From: Stenotrophomonas beteli
GTDB lineage: Bacteria; Pseudomonadota; Gammaproteobacteria; Xanthomonadales; Xanthomonadaceae
DNA length: 60,414 bases
Direction: 5' to 3'
Assembly: GCF_001431665.1 (NCBI RefSeq)
Contig: NZ_LLXV01000032.1
Span: forward strand, 1 to 60,414
Shown piece by piece: positions 38,463 to 47,735 of the stretch. The position numbers were made by a program, and so were the translations under genes. Positions within the stretch are counted from its first letter, which is position 1; every line of letters starts with the position of its first letter. Below the pieces are notes generated by a model. The model had not been told where the DNA came from, did no database searches, and worked only from the letters and a program-made list of their open reading frames with translations.

Positions 38463-39170
38463 TCAGGCGCTTGGCGCCAGGGTGGTTACGTGCTCGCGGT
38501 AGCCGTCCTTGGACAGGCGGTAATGCAGCTGCACGGTATTGCCCGGTTGAGGCTGGAACGGCAGCTTCAGCACCGCGTCCGGGTACAGGCTTTTGGCAAA
38601 GTCGTGGGTCGTGCAGGCACCACTGCCGGTGCACTCGGCCAGCCCTGTGATACCGACCCGCAAGGTCCCCACGTTGCGCAGGGTGTCGCCCTGCAGTTGC
38701 AGATCCACACTGCCATTGGCGGGCAGCACGTTCACCAGCGCACCCCAGACCAGGCTGACGCCGACGTTGGCCTGTGCCGCCTGCTCGTCACCCTCGAGCA
38801 GGGTCCCGTCCGGTCCCCTGACACCCTCGAAGTAGACGCGGTAGGCCACTTCCTTCTCCACGCTGCGCAGTGGAATCACCCGGATCAGGCGATTGCCTCC
38901 GCCACTGAGTGCGAACTTCCCGGGGGTGATGGCGACCGCGGCATCGGCCGCCTCCATGTCCACCTCTTCCTCGCCAGCCTGGGCGGGATTCGAGATGCGC
39001 AACAGGCGTGCCTGCACGTACTGCGGCTGGGTGGAGTGCGAGTAGACGCGGATCTGCGTACCGCGCTTGCCATCGACGGCCGCGCGCATCGGATGGATCG
39101 AGAGGTTGGCATGTACCGGCGGTGCCAGCAGCGCGCTCAACGGCAACAGGCAGAACAGCAGCTTCTTCAT
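38463..39170 (-). CDS. Class 5 pilus periplasmic chaperone (CblB/CfaA-like)
   Basis: A 235-residue periplasmic PapD-like chaperone of the alternate (CS1/CFA/I/cable) type. Signal peptide 1-21 (ending VHA). Two Ig-like domains: the first has NLSIHPMRAAVDGKRGTQIRVYSHSTQPQYVQARLL and the G1-strand region GNRLIRVIPLRSVEKEVAYRVYFEG, which donates a strand to subunits; the second ends in QLHYRLSKDGYREHVTTL. Two Cys (AECTGSGACTTHD) may form a disulphide. It is the fourth and last gene of the pilus unit, 18 bases after the tip-subunit gene. In the Burkholderia cable-pilus locus the chaperone gene comes first, so the order differs here. Confidence 0.85.
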   Translation of the reverse strand: MKKLLFCLLPLSALLAPPVHANLSIHPMRAAVDGKRGTQIRVYSHSTQPQYVQARLLRISNPAQAGEEEVDMEAADAAVAITPGKFALSGGGNRLIRVIPLRSVEKEVAYRVYFEGVRGPDGTLLEGDEQAAQANVGVSLVWGALVNVLPANGSVDLQLQGDTLRNVGTLRVGITGLAECTGSGACTTHDFAKSLYPDAVLKLPFQPQPGNTVQLHYRLSKDGYREHVTTLAPSA

Positions 39171-39188
39171 GATGAGACTCCGTGGGGA

Positions 39189-40322
39189 TCAGGGTTTGGC
39201 GGTCGGCACGCGCAGCTCTACCGTCAACTCGCCGTCGTAGAGACCGGGCCGCTTGCTGGCGATGGGCGTAGGCGGCGTTTCCAGCACCAGCGGCGTGGGC
39301 ACGCAGTACACGGGTTGGCTGATGCCCGGCAGCATCACCAGCCGCAACTGCGCGCTGTCGATACCGCGTAGCAGCTGTTCTTCACCGTTCTTCATCGCCA
39401 GACGGTTGCCGCCGTATTTCAGGCTGACCTGGTAGTCGAGGCGCTGGGTGTCATCGCTGCCGCCGTCCCCGTGCCAGACCGCGAAGTCCCTTCCGGGCGG
39501 GGGCCGTGGCCAGCTGTCGCGCACGGTGACGCCGAGGAACTCGCTCTGCGAGCCCACGCCGTCGTACAGGCACATGTCCACTTCCTTGTAGCCGCCGACC
39601 ATCTTGCCGATGGGGTCGTAGCGCAGGTCCATGTTGACCAGCGGTGCGATGCCGTCGAAGCCCGGGAAGTAGATCGAGATCGCGTCGTAGTCGGTGACGG
39701 TGAAGTCGAAGTTGAAGGTGGCTGTTGCGACGGGTGCTGCGGCGGGATCGGACTTGATGTTCAGGCGCATCGTGGCTTTCCAGTGGCCAGCGACGAGTCT
39801 GGAGAGTTCTGCAGCTGGAACCTCAAGGTTCGCCCCGGTACCCGCTGGCTTACCCGAGCCGCACTCGAACCAGAAGGACGCATTCAGACGTCTTCTAGCC
39901 GTGTCCCAGTAGTCAGTGGCGCAGATCCAGTCCGACATGATCCTCTGCAGATACCCCTCCGCTCGAAGCTCAGTACGCAGGCCGGTTCTCTGTTCTACAA
40001 ACAGCAGGGCAACGTTACTGATGCCAAGCGACTGTCCCGGCTCACCATCTACGGCACATTTCCCAAACTCACTATCAGAAGCAGACCCACAAACCACATG
40101 GATCTGCCCATACTTGAACGCCAGGTCGTGACTGAACCCCAGCACCGTCCGTGGCGCCCACAGCACCACATCACCCGGCGCCGTCGAGCGATCCCAGCTC
40201 ATCACGATGTCCCTGCTCTGGTCCGTCGGATGCGTCTCCGGCGGCCACTGCGCCCACGCCCGTGGCATCACCAGCACCAGCGCACACACCAGCATCAACA
40301 CACACATCCAACGCCGGCTCAT
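39189..40322 (-). CDS. Class 5 pilus tip/minor subunit (CblD/CfaE-like)
   Basis: A 377-residue exported protein in the position and size range of CfaE/CblD, the tip adhesin that also starts pilus assembly. Signal peptide about 1-26 (ALVLVMPRAWAQ). The N-terminal domain holds Cys pairs (HVVCGSASDSEFGKCAVDG; WICATDYWD and FWFECGSG), and the C-terminal pilin-like domain ends LYDGELTVELRVPTAKP. Between them are DFTVTDYDAISIYFPGFDGIAPLVNMDLRY and KEVDMCLYDGVGSQSEFLGV, family-like segments of the CblD initiator proteins. The ATG at 40322 overlaps the usher stop (ATGA); an upstream in-frame extension lies in the usher's shadow. Confidence 0.85.
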   Translation of the reverse strand: MSRRWMCVLMLVCALVLVMPRAWAQWPPETHPTDQSRDIVMSWDRSTAPGDVVLWAPRTVLGFSHDLAFKYGQIHVVCGSASDSEFGKCAVDGEPGQSLGISNVALLFVEQRTGLRTELRAEGYLQRIMSDWICATDYWDTARRRLNASFWFECGSGKPAGTGANLEVPAAELSRLVAGHWKATMRLNIKSDPAAAPVATATFNFDFTVTDYDAISIYFPGFDGIAPLVNMDLRYDPIGKMVGGYKEVDMCLYDGVGSQSEFLGVTVRDSWPRPPPGRDFAVWHGDGGSDDTQRLDYQVSLKYGGNRLAMKNGEEQLLRGIDSAQLRLVMLPGISQPVYCVPTPLVLETPPTPIASKRPGLYDGELTVELRVPTAKP

Positions 40323-43045
40323 GGCGTACCTCCTGCAGCAGCGGTCTGGGGCGTGGCGGCAATCAACGCGCGTTCCTGCAGCAGGCGGGTCACGCGGGCC
40401 TGCTGGCGGATCTCGGGCGGCAGCTGGGCCACAGCCAGCGGCTCGCAGTGCACGGCGCCGACCAGCAGCACCACCTGACGGCGCTCTCGCACCTGCAGCG
40501 GGCAATGCAGCAGGCGGTCGTCCTGCAGCAGGTACAGCGTTGTTTCGCGACGCGGGAAATCGGCAACGAAGCTGCCGTTGGCGCTGGTGCCGGGCACCGG
40601 CGCGTTGAGGATGCGGGCGCCGCCCAGCGGCGACCCCGCAAGGTCCTTGGCGTTGCCGATGAAGGTGTAGGTCACTTCGATCGGCACTGGCATGCGCATC
40701 AGCTTGCCGGGGGTGAGGAACATCGGCCGTGCACCGCCCACGCCGGTCACGCGGATCGCGGCGATGCTGTCCAGCGTGCTGGCGTCCTGCACTTCGGCGC
40801 GCTGCGACTGATAGGCCTGTAGCGGCAGCAGCCGGCGCTCGCCGATCTGCAGACGCTGTCGGCGCAGCCCACCCACCTGCAATTCCGCGGCCACGCCATG
40901 CAGGTCGGCATCGTCGAAACCGTCCACCTGCACGGCCAGGCCGGCCTCGGCGCCGTTGGCACCGCTCCAGTAGACGCCGCGACGGCCCAGTGCGAAGCCG
41001 GAGCTGTGGCTGCCGCTGTAGCCCGTCTCGCCGCGTCCGCGCTGCTGATAGTGCGCGATGCTGGCAGTGGAATTGCCGATGCCGTTCTGCAGCTGGCCAC
41101 TCAGCGAGGCGCTGTAGCGATCGTTGTTGTTGGCGCGCAGTTCGGCGTTCAGCTCGCGATAGTGCGTATCCCGTTCCTGGCGCAGGCTCTGGCCCACGCT
41201 GTAGTCGATGGCCGGGCGCTGATGCTGCGGCTGGCGCACGTCCACCGCGTAGCGGCGCTGGCCGCTGCTGTCATGATTACGCTGCAGGCGGGTCAGGCTC
41301 AGGTTGAAGTAGATGCCGCGATCGCGCTCGTTGCTGCCGCGCACGCTGTCGGTGCTGCGCTGCTGCCACAGGCCCACGCGCGTGGACACGCTGAAATCCT
41401 GCCAGCGATGGCTGCGGCTGAAGCTGGCCTGCCAGGTGCGGCTGAGCACGGGTTCGCGGCGCGGTTCCAGCGGACCGGGTGGCAGCAGCGGATCGAGCCC
41501 GAACAACGGATCCTGGTCGAATTCAGGCCGATGCCAGCCGGTGCGCCAGGTCTGGCGCCGGGTGTAGCCCACGTAGGCATTGCCACCGGCTACTGGCAGC
41601 GACATCGAGCCGCTGAGGGAGTTGGTGCAGCCCAGCTGGTCGCGCGCATCGGCCTCGAACTGGCAGGCCTTGCCGCGCATGCGCTGCTGGTAGAGATTCC
41701 ACGACGCCTTGCGCCGGTACGACAGCTGATGCTGCTGGCCATTGCTGCCATCGCTGCCACGCATGCCGCTGAGCGTTGCACGCATCTCATGCGTGGCGAG
41801 CACGCGGCGCAGGTCCAGGCGCAGTTCGCCGTAACTATGGCCGCCGAGGTTGGCGGCACCGGCGGTAAGGGCAGCATCGCGGCCAAGCGGCACGCGCACG
41901 CCCGCCACCGCAACCGACTCACCGTCGAAACGATCGCTGCGACGCTCGTTGCGGCGGCCGCCCTGCACGAACCACTGCCACTGGCTGTTGGTCCAGTCGC
42001 CGCCCTTGTCGAACGGCGCCTCTTCGGTGCGCACCAGCACACCGTCCTCGTAGATGCGCATGCGCACCAGGTAGTTGCCGAACGGGAAATTGCGGGTGTC
42101 GATCTGGTTGATGCCGGCCTGCAGGTAGAAGGTCTGCAGCAGCCGCTCGCCATCGAACACATCGACGCGAGCGTCGCGCGCCAGCAGCACCGTCAGCGGC
42201 GTGGCCTGCACGGCGGCATCGGTGTCCACATAGGCCTGGGTGGTGCCCACGCGCGCGCCCTGGAAACGGTCCAGCGGCAGCATGCTGAAACTGAAGGTGC
42301 CGCCCTGCGGGCTGGACAGGTTGCGGCGGTCCATACGCCCGGCCTGCAGGTAGTGCGCCTGGCCCAGGTCATGGCGGTAATAGACGTTGTCGAACTGGAA
42401 GTCGTCGTCGCTTCGGCTGCGGTAGCGCTGCTGGGTGTAGTACCACTCGGCGGACAGGTGGCCGCGGTCGAACAGGCCCAGCGTGCCCACGCCGCGCGCG
42501 GACAGCGCCTGGTAGTCGCGGCCGCCACTGACGTTGAGCGTCTGCTGGTGCAGGAAGGCGTTCTCGGCGTTGGCTGTGACCTTGTGGTAACGCTCAGCCG
42601 CCGGCTCACCGGGAATCCACTGCCGCGCCACGAACAGGCGCACCGCGCCCTCGCCTTCGTCGTACAGCGCGCGCACGGCTGCGGGGTCTTCGGGTGGATC
42701 GAGATAGCCGCAGCCCGCCGTGGCGCCACCGAAGCGGCAGGCCAGGTGGCTGTTGCGCGGCAATGGTTGTGACAGTGCCGGCAGCAGCGCCGCCTGCGCT
42801 TCGGCCGGCAGGTCCAGCGCCTGCAGCACGCGCGCGGGGTCTTCCAGCTGCACGTGCTCCAGGGTCACGCGCACCGGCGACAGTCCGGCCGAGCGGCCGA
42901 ACAGCTGGATGTCGAGTTGTTCGGTCTGGCCTTCGACCAGATCCTCGAAGCCGGCGGGGACGCCGCGGGCTGCGGCCAGGGGAGCAGCCAGTGCCAGGGC
43001 GAGCGCGACCGCCAGCCGGGTGACGGCGGGGGCGTGTGGGGTCAT
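40319..43045 (-). CDS. Class 5 pilus outer membrane usher (CblC/CfaC-like)
   Basis: A 908-residue outer-membrane usher that accepts chaperone-subunit complexes and threads the growing pilus. Signal peptide about 1-26 (PLAAARG). An N-terminal periplasmic domain (about 27-150) with a Cys pair is followed by a barrel region with many aromatic strands (GRDYQALSARGVGTLGLFDRGHLSAEWYYTQQ). A plug domain sits around 260-340 (VFDGERLLQTFYLQAGINQIDTRNFPFGNYLVRMRIYEDG), and C-terminal periplasmic domains end with a Cys-containing beta domain (about 800-880). Sequence style fits the alternate/CS1 branch rather than FimD. It is separated from the pilin gene by a hairpin and overlaps the tip gene. Confidence 0.88.
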   Translation of the reverse strand: MTPHAPAVTRLAVALALALAAPLAAARGVPAGFEDLVEGQTEQLDIQLFGRSAGLSPVRVTLEHVQLEDPARVLQALDLPAEAQAALLPALSQPLPRNSHLACRFGGATAGCGYLDPPEDPAAVRALYDEGEGAVRLFVARQWIPGEPAAERYHKVTANAENAFLHQQTLNVSGGRDYQALSARGVGTLGLFDRGHLSAEWYYTQQRYRSRSDDDFQFDNVYYRHDLGQAHYLQAGRMDRRNLSSPQGGTFSFSMLPLDRFQGARVGTTQAYVDTDAAVQATPLTVLLARDARVDVFDGERLLQTFYLQAGINQIDTRNFPFGNYLVRMRIYEDGVLVRTEEAPFDKGGDWTNSQWQWFVQGGRRNERRSDRFDGESVAVAGVRVPLGRDAALTAGAANLGGHSYGELRLDLRRVLATHEMRATLSGMRGSDGSNGQQHQLSYRRKASWNLYQQRMRGKACQFEADARDQLGCTNSLSGSMSLPVAGGNAYVGYTRRQTWRTGWHRPEFDQDPLFGLDPLLPPGPLEPRREPVLSRTWQASFSRSHRWQDFSVSTRVGLWQQRSTDSVRGSNERDRGIYFNLSLTRLQRNHDSSGQRRYAVDVRQPQHQRPAIDYSVGQSLRQERDTHYRELNAELRANNNDRYSASLSGQLQNGIGNSTASIAHYQQRGRGETGYSGSHSSGFALGRRGVYWSGANGAEAGLAVQVDGFDDADLHGVAAELQVGGLRRQRLQIGERRLLPLQAYQSQRAEVQDASTLDSIAAIRVTGVGGARPMFLTPGKLMRMPVPIEVTYTFIGNAKDLAGSPLGGARILNAPVPGTSANGSFVADFPRRETTLYLLQDDRLLHCPLQVRERRQVVLLVGAVHCEPLAVAQLPPEIRQQARVTRLLQERALIAATPQTAAAGGTP

Positions 43046-43065
43046 GGGGGTACCACTGCAGAAGC

Positions 43066-43090
43066 CGCCGGCCCGGCGTGCGGGCCGGCG
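43066..43090 (-). terminator. Pilin-usher intergenic hairpin
   Basis: A perfect 10-base-pair stem (CGCCGGCCCG / CGGGCCGGCG, 5-base loop) in the 51 bases between the pilin stop and the usher start, with no T tract. It probably stabilises the abundant pilin mRNA or causes partial termination, so that pilin is made in excess over usher. Confidence 0.6.
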
Positions 43091-43096
43091 CGGGGA

Positions 43097-43606
43097 TTAC
43101 GGCGTGGTGGCCTTCTGGTTCAGCACGACGCTGACGATGCCGGCGTAGCGGCCCTTGGTGGCAATCGGCGCCGGTGTGGTCTGGGCAATGGTCAACGGCA
43201 TCGAGATCGAGGCGCCCGGGGTGGAGCCGGCGCCGTTGAACAGATCGGCCGCCTTGTACTCGATGGCAGTGGTACCCAGTGCGCGGTTGTTGAGGCTGAT
43301 GGTCATCGGCACGGTGACGGCGCCGGTCTCGTTGGCCAGCACGAATGGACCGTCGATACGGGCCTCGATATCGGCGATTTCATCGTTGGAGTGGATGCGG
43401 ACGCGCTGGGTGTCCGGAATCAGGCCGCGCAGCGGATCGTGGGTCAGCGTGACCATGTCCGGCAGCGGGGTGCCGTCATCGCGCAGCAGCGCAAGGGTCG
43501 GGTCGACGTCGGCGTAGACGGAGATCTTGGTTTCAACAGCGTGCGCGGACAGCGAAGCCGTAGCCAGCGCTGCAGCGAGCGCGGCCTTCTTGATGATGGC
43601 GTGCAT
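43097..43606 (-). CDS. CS1/CFA/I/cable-type major pilin
   Basis: A 169-residue major subunit of class 5 (alternate chaperone-usher) fimbriae. A signal peptide of about 24 residues ends SAHA, exposing VETKISVYADVDPTLALLRD. This start closely follows the CfaB/CblA pattern (VEK-I-V-A-VDP--DLL). Further family features are DGTPLPDMVTLTHDP, FVLANETGAVTVPMTISLNN and the C-terminal GRYAGIVSVVLNQ. The N-terminal strand serves donor-strand exchange. There are no Cys, as usual for this family. It is the first gene of pilin-usher-tip-chaperone. The ATG at 43606 is chosen for the signal peptide; upstream codons lie in leader sequence. Confidence 0.92.
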   Translation of the reverse strand: MHAIIKKAALAAALATASLSAHAVETKISVYADVDPTLALLRDDGTPLPDMVTLTHDPLRGLIPDTQRVRIHSNDEIADIEARIDGPFVLANETGAVTVPMTISLNNRALGTTAIEYKAADLFNGAGSTPGASISMPLTIAQTTPAPIATKGRYAGIVSVVLNQKATTP

Positions 43607-43632
43607 GGGTTGTCTCTCTCGGACAAAGGGGG

Positions 43633-43670
43633 AATAAGAAAGCCCCCCTCCCCTAAGGAGAAAGGGAGGG
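43633..43670 (-). promoter_or_regulatory. Leader hairpin upstream of the pilin gene
   Basis: On the - strand a 7-base-pair stem (CCCTCCC / GGGAGGG) is followed 3-4 bases later by TTTCTTATT, about 30 bases before the pilin ATG, resembling an attenuator. The rest of the leader and upstream region (43671-43850) is the AT-richest stretch nearby and carries repeated AACGTT; it should contain the promoter, which I could not fix. Confidence 0.4.
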
Positions 43671-43854
43671 AGGCGCCGCCCGCGGGGATGGGTGCGGGCG
43701 ACGGAGAGAATGTTAGAAATCCATTGCCATGCAGGCCATTCAAGCATTCCTAAAACGTTGAACGTTAAGGAGAATTCTTGAAGGTGTTCAATGTTTGAGG
43801 GTTATGCAATTTTCCTCACTGATTGAATGCAAGAAACCTCATTGCCTTGCATTT

Positions 43855-44016
43855 GTAGAGTCGACTGTTAGTCGGCTGCCGTTGTGCCAGTGTCCGAAAT
43901 GCCAGCGCCGCGCGTGTGAGTCGAGCATGGCTCGACTCTACAGACAGCTTTTCCGGTCACTCCACGCCATCCACGCATGGCGTGGATCTACTGTAGAGCC
44001 GAGCCCATGCTCGGCT
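43855..44016. repeat. Cluster of four SMAG palindromes
   Basis: Copies at 43855-43877 (+, imperfect stem), 43919-43941 (-, AGTCGAGC/GCTCGACT), 43969-43991 (-, ATCCACGC/GCGTGGAT) and 43993-44016 (+, AGCCGAGC/GCTCGGCT). The last two stand head to head, CTAC next to GTAG, one base apart. They fill the gap between the OB-fold gene and the pilus promoter region. Confidence 0.85.
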
Positions 44017-44026
44017 GCCGTTCGCT

Positions 44027-44389
44027 TCAGCCTGCAGGCACCACGGTGACGTGATCGACATCGATGTCGGTCGGCTTGAAGCGGTGGGTGTCAACCTTGC
44101 CACGCAGCTCGACCACGGTGTCGGCGCCGATGGCCTGCGGCGGCAAGTCTTCGTCGTCGATCTCGACCTCGATCTGGCCGCTGGCATCGCGGAACTGGTA
44201 GCGCTCGCCCCCGATCTTGGCGACGAGGGTGCCACGCAGCACCACCGGATGGTCATCGCGCTGCGCGCGTGCGTCAGCGACGGTACTGACAGCGGCTCCT
44301 GCGCCCGGGCCGGTGTACTGCGCGGATGCCTGCGGGCTCAGCAGGGTCAGCGGCGTGGCGATGAGGGCGATGGCAAGCAGTCGGTTCAT
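44027..44389 (-). CDS. YgiW/YdeI-type periplasmic OB-fold stress protein
   Basis: A 120-residue exported protein of the bacterial OB-fold (BOF) family. Signal peptide about 1-23 (SPQASAQ). The mature domain reads TVADARAQRDDHPVVLRGTLVAKIGGERYQFRDASGQIEVEIDDEDLP...VVELRGKVDTHRFKPTDIDVDHV, the standard BOF core. YgiW and YdeI relatives respond to envelope and antimicrobial-peptide stress, and the gene often neighbours two-component systems; none is present here. The ATG at 44389 starts the signal peptide; the frame remains open to 44485 but without coding character. It is a single-gene unit between two repeat clusters. Confidence 0.88.
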   Translation of the reverse strand: MNRLLAIALIATPLTLLSPQASAQYTGPGAGAAVSTVADARAQRDDHPVVLRGTLVAKIGGERYQFRDASGQIEVEIDDEDLPPQAIGADTVVELRGKVDTHRFKPTDIDVDHVTVVPAG

Positions 44390-44565
44390 GGTGTTCTCCA
44401 TGCAGGGATCAGTACCGTCAGGTTCTATCGCCCCCGATGTGATGCCCATGCAATAGATCCGAAAAGATGTGAAAGCGACATTCATTGTCAGAAAGCATTC
44501 AGATCCTGAAGCGAGCCCCTGTGGAACCGCGCCCCTGCCCGGCTGCCGCCCGTGCTGCGCGCGGG

Positions 44566-44618
44566 AGTCGAGCGTGGCGCGACTCTACAGATATCAGGCC
44601 GCCTTCCGGCGGCCTGAT
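44566..44618. repeat. SMAG copy plus GC hairpin
   Basis: A SMAG copy on the - strand (44566-44588, imperfect stem, CTAC at its end) abuts an 11-base-pair hairpin ATCAGGCCGCC-TTCC-GGCGGCCTGAT (44593-44618). The hairpin follows the stop of the 23-residue peptide gene by 22 bases and may end that transcript. It lacks a T tract. Confidence 0.6.
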
Positions 44619-44640
44619 GAGACATGGCGTTGGCGCACGA

Positions 44641-44712
44641 TCAGAAGAAGATCGCGTACAGAATCAGCAGCGGAATCGGCACGCCCAACAACCAGAGCAG
44701 AATCATTTTCAT
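44641..44712 (-). CDS. 23-residue hydrophobic membrane peptide
   Basis: A tiny gene encoding MKMILLWLLGVPIPLLILYA plus a final IFF. It is almost wholly one transmembrane helix with a central Pro-Ile-Pro kink and a single Lys at the N-terminus. A good Shine-Dalgarno (AAGGAG) lies 8 bases before the ATG. It starts 27 bases after the stop of the membrane protein gene upstream, so the two are probably co-transcribed, and a hairpin follows. Small peptides of this kind often bind and modulate a larger membrane protein; here the obvious candidate partner is the upstream product. Function unknown. Confidence 0.7.
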   Translation of the reverse strand: MKMILLWLLGVPIPLLILYAIFF

Positions 44713-44739
44713 GGCGGGTCTCCTTGTACGGAATGCGGG

Positions 44740-45816
44740 TTACAGGTCGCGGCGGCGGCCGCCCCAGGTGGCGCTGAGGCTGGCGAAGAACGCGCCGATC
44801 AGCAGGGTGATGAACAGCCACAGTGCGGCATAGGCGGTCGCCTTTCGGGCATCGTCGGCAGCCTGCTTGGCGGTGTTCTTGGCCTTTTCCAGCGCCGCAC
44901 GCATGCGCGTCTGCACATCGGTCACACGCGCCTGCGCTTCAGCCGGACTCATGCCGGTTTCGCGCGCGATCAGCTGCGACAGGTACTGGGTGTCTGCCGG
45001 GTCCAGGCCGTCGCCTTGCAGGCTGTTGACGATGATGCGGTTCACTTCGGCGCGTACTTCGCGATGGTCGCCCATCGGACCGTTGCCCGGCATCGGGCGC
45101 GGCGGCGGGGCCATGCGCGCGTCGCGCGGGCCGACGTTGGCGGCCGGCGGCGGCGCGGCGGGGTCGATCGGTGCTGCGCTCGGTGCGCCAGGGGCCGGCG
45201 GTGCGGCGGCGGCGTCCGGGACCGGGTTGGTGGCGTTGCGGAACAGCGAGTCGACCCAGTAGTTGAGGTCGCCTTCCGGCGCAGCGGCTGCCGCGCTGCC
45301 AGCACCCGCAGCGGCAACGCCGGCGGTGGAAGCGGCAGCACCTGCGGTGGCGCCTGCGACCTTCGCACCGGCGCCGAGCACGCCACCGATGGCCGAGGTC
45401 AGCAGGCCAGCGGTCAGCAGCGTGGCGACCGCCCACGAAACGAAGCCGTGTGCGGTATCGCGGAAATAGGTTTCATCGCCATGGATCTGCGTCCACTTGG
45501 TGCGCAGGCGACCGGCCAGATAGCCGCCCAAGCCAGATGCGGCCAGTGCGGTGAAGGTGAGCCAGATGATGCTGGACCAACCGAAGGTTTCCTTGCTGAC
45601 GCCCTCGAACGACCAGGGCGACACCGACGACAGGCCGAGGCCAACGCCGAGGATCAACAGGATGAGGGAGAGTGCGGCGGCGGCGACCGCGCCTGCGAAG
45701 ATCGCGCCCCAGGACACGGCGCTTTCGCCGGGAGGGGCGACGATGGGGGCGGTGACGACAGTAGCGACATCTGGGCCGAGCGGGCCGCGCTCGGGTGGGT
45801 CGAATCGGGTACTCAT
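44740..45816 (-). CDS. Integral membrane protein of unknown function (sometimes labelled PhnA-like)
   Basis: A 358-residue membrane protein. After a cytoplasmic start come helices at about 35-60 (WGAIFAGAVAAAALSLILLILGVGLGL), 82-102 and 128-155. A low-complexity Ala/Pro region (about 160-235) is followed by a helical soluble segment (about 245-325, DHREVRAEVNRIIVNSL..., AARKATAYAA) and a last helix (about 330-350, LWLFITLLIGAFFASLSA). The central segment, with Asp/Thr-rich loops, looks like a coiled-coil exposed domain. I do not recognise an enzyme. The 23-residue membrane peptide is encoded just downstream. Confidence 0.78.
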   Translation of the reverse strand: MSTRFDPPERGPLGPDVATVVTAPIVAPPGESAVSWGAIFAGAVAAAALSLILLILGVGLGLSSVSPWSFEGVSKETFGWSSIIWLTFTALAASGLGGYLAGRLRTKWTQIHGDETYFRDTAHGFVSWAVATLLTAGLLTSAIGGVLGAGAKVAGATAGAAASTAGVAAAGAGSAAAAAPEGDLNYWVDSLFRNATNPVPDAAAAPPAPGAPSAAPIDPAAPPPAANVGPRDARMAPPPRPMPGNGPMGDHREVRAEVNRIIVNSLQGDGLDPADTQYLSQLIARETGMSPAEAQARVTDVQTRMRAALEKAKNTAKQAADDARKATAYAALWLFITLLIGAFFASLSATWGGRRRDL

Positions 45817-45930
45817 GGGGTGGACGCTCCGGATCAGATGCTGCGGATGCAGTTGGTGTCCTGAGGCTGCGCGAGCGATTGTGAAGCTGGTGAGACCCTT
45901 GAATCACGCGGTCTTGGCGCGTTGAACGTT

Positions 45931-46096
45931 GTGCCTACCAAGGTTGGCACCTGCCAAAGGCGGGAACGCGGTAGATCCACGACACGCGTGGATGGGAGAT
46001 CGTGCCAACCAAGGTTGGCACCTACCGAAGGTGGGAACGCGATAGATCCACGCCATGCGTGGATGGGAAAGCGTGCCAACCAAGGTTGGCACCTAC
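45931..46096. repeat. Tandem SMAG array (two 71-base units)
   Basis: Two direct 71-base units (45939-46009 and 46010-46080, 8 differences) and the start of a third. Each unit contains one palindrome of the ATCCACG/CGTGGAT type on + and one of the GTGCCAACC/GGTTGGCAC type on -, so five SMAG-like palindromes (45931-45954 degenerate, 45971-45992, 46002-46025, 46042-46064, 46073-46096) lie in 166 bases. With the gltA terminator this explains the 345-base gap; no gene is seen. Confidence 0.85.
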
Positions 46097-46107
46097 CGGG
46101 GCAACGA

Positions 46108-46138
46108 TAAAAAAAACGCCCCGCGTATGCGGGGCGTT
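46108..46138 (-). terminator. Intrinsic terminator of gltA
   Basis: A 10-base-pair stem AACGCCCCGC / GCGGGGCGTT with a 4-base loop and a run of eight T residues on the - strand, 24 bases after the gltA stop. Confidence 0.93.
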
Positions 46139-46161
46139 CTCGGCACAACCTACGCGGGCGA

Positions 46162-47439
<1,278 letters not shown>

Positions 47440-47528
47440 TGTGTGCGCTCCTTCATGGGAAGGCGCCTGCCCAAGCGCATTGGTCAGGCACGTGAATGAC
47501 GTCCTCGGCCTGTGCCGGGGATCAGGTC

Positions 47529-47537
47529 ATTATCGCA
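47529..47537 (-). promoter_or_regulatory. Candidate extended -10 promoter of gltA
   Basis: TGC-GATAAT on the - strand (TGn plus 5 of 6 matches), 89 bases before the gltA ATG. No clear -35. The remaining gap to the rpmE2 terminator shows nothing else. Confidence 0.45.
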
Positions 47538-47681
47538 CAGCAGCATTTGTCGGGTGCTAGACGGAAGTCGTAGACGACAGGCGGCCACAGCCCGGCCAGC
47601 AAGCGGCCCGGATCGGCAAAAGCGTTGTCACCCGAACGCAGTGTTCCGCCCATCCAAACGCCCGTTGGGCACGCGTCGGGG

Positions 47682-47712
47682 AAAAACAAACGGCCGCGCA
47701 GAGCGCGGCCGT
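47682..47712 (-). terminator. Intrinsic terminator of rpmE2
   Basis: A 10-base-pair stem ACGGCCGCGC / GCGCGGCCGT with a 3-base loop followed by TTGTTTTTC on the - strand, 24 bases after the rpmE2 stop. Confidence 0.9.
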
Positions 47713-47735
47713 CGGTTCGAAGCAGGATCGACAGA

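Noticed and set aside
45931..46096. CRISPR-like regular repeats
   Set aside because: The repeating 71-base units consist of GTAG-type palindromes with nearly identical rather than unique spacers, and no cas genes are nearby.
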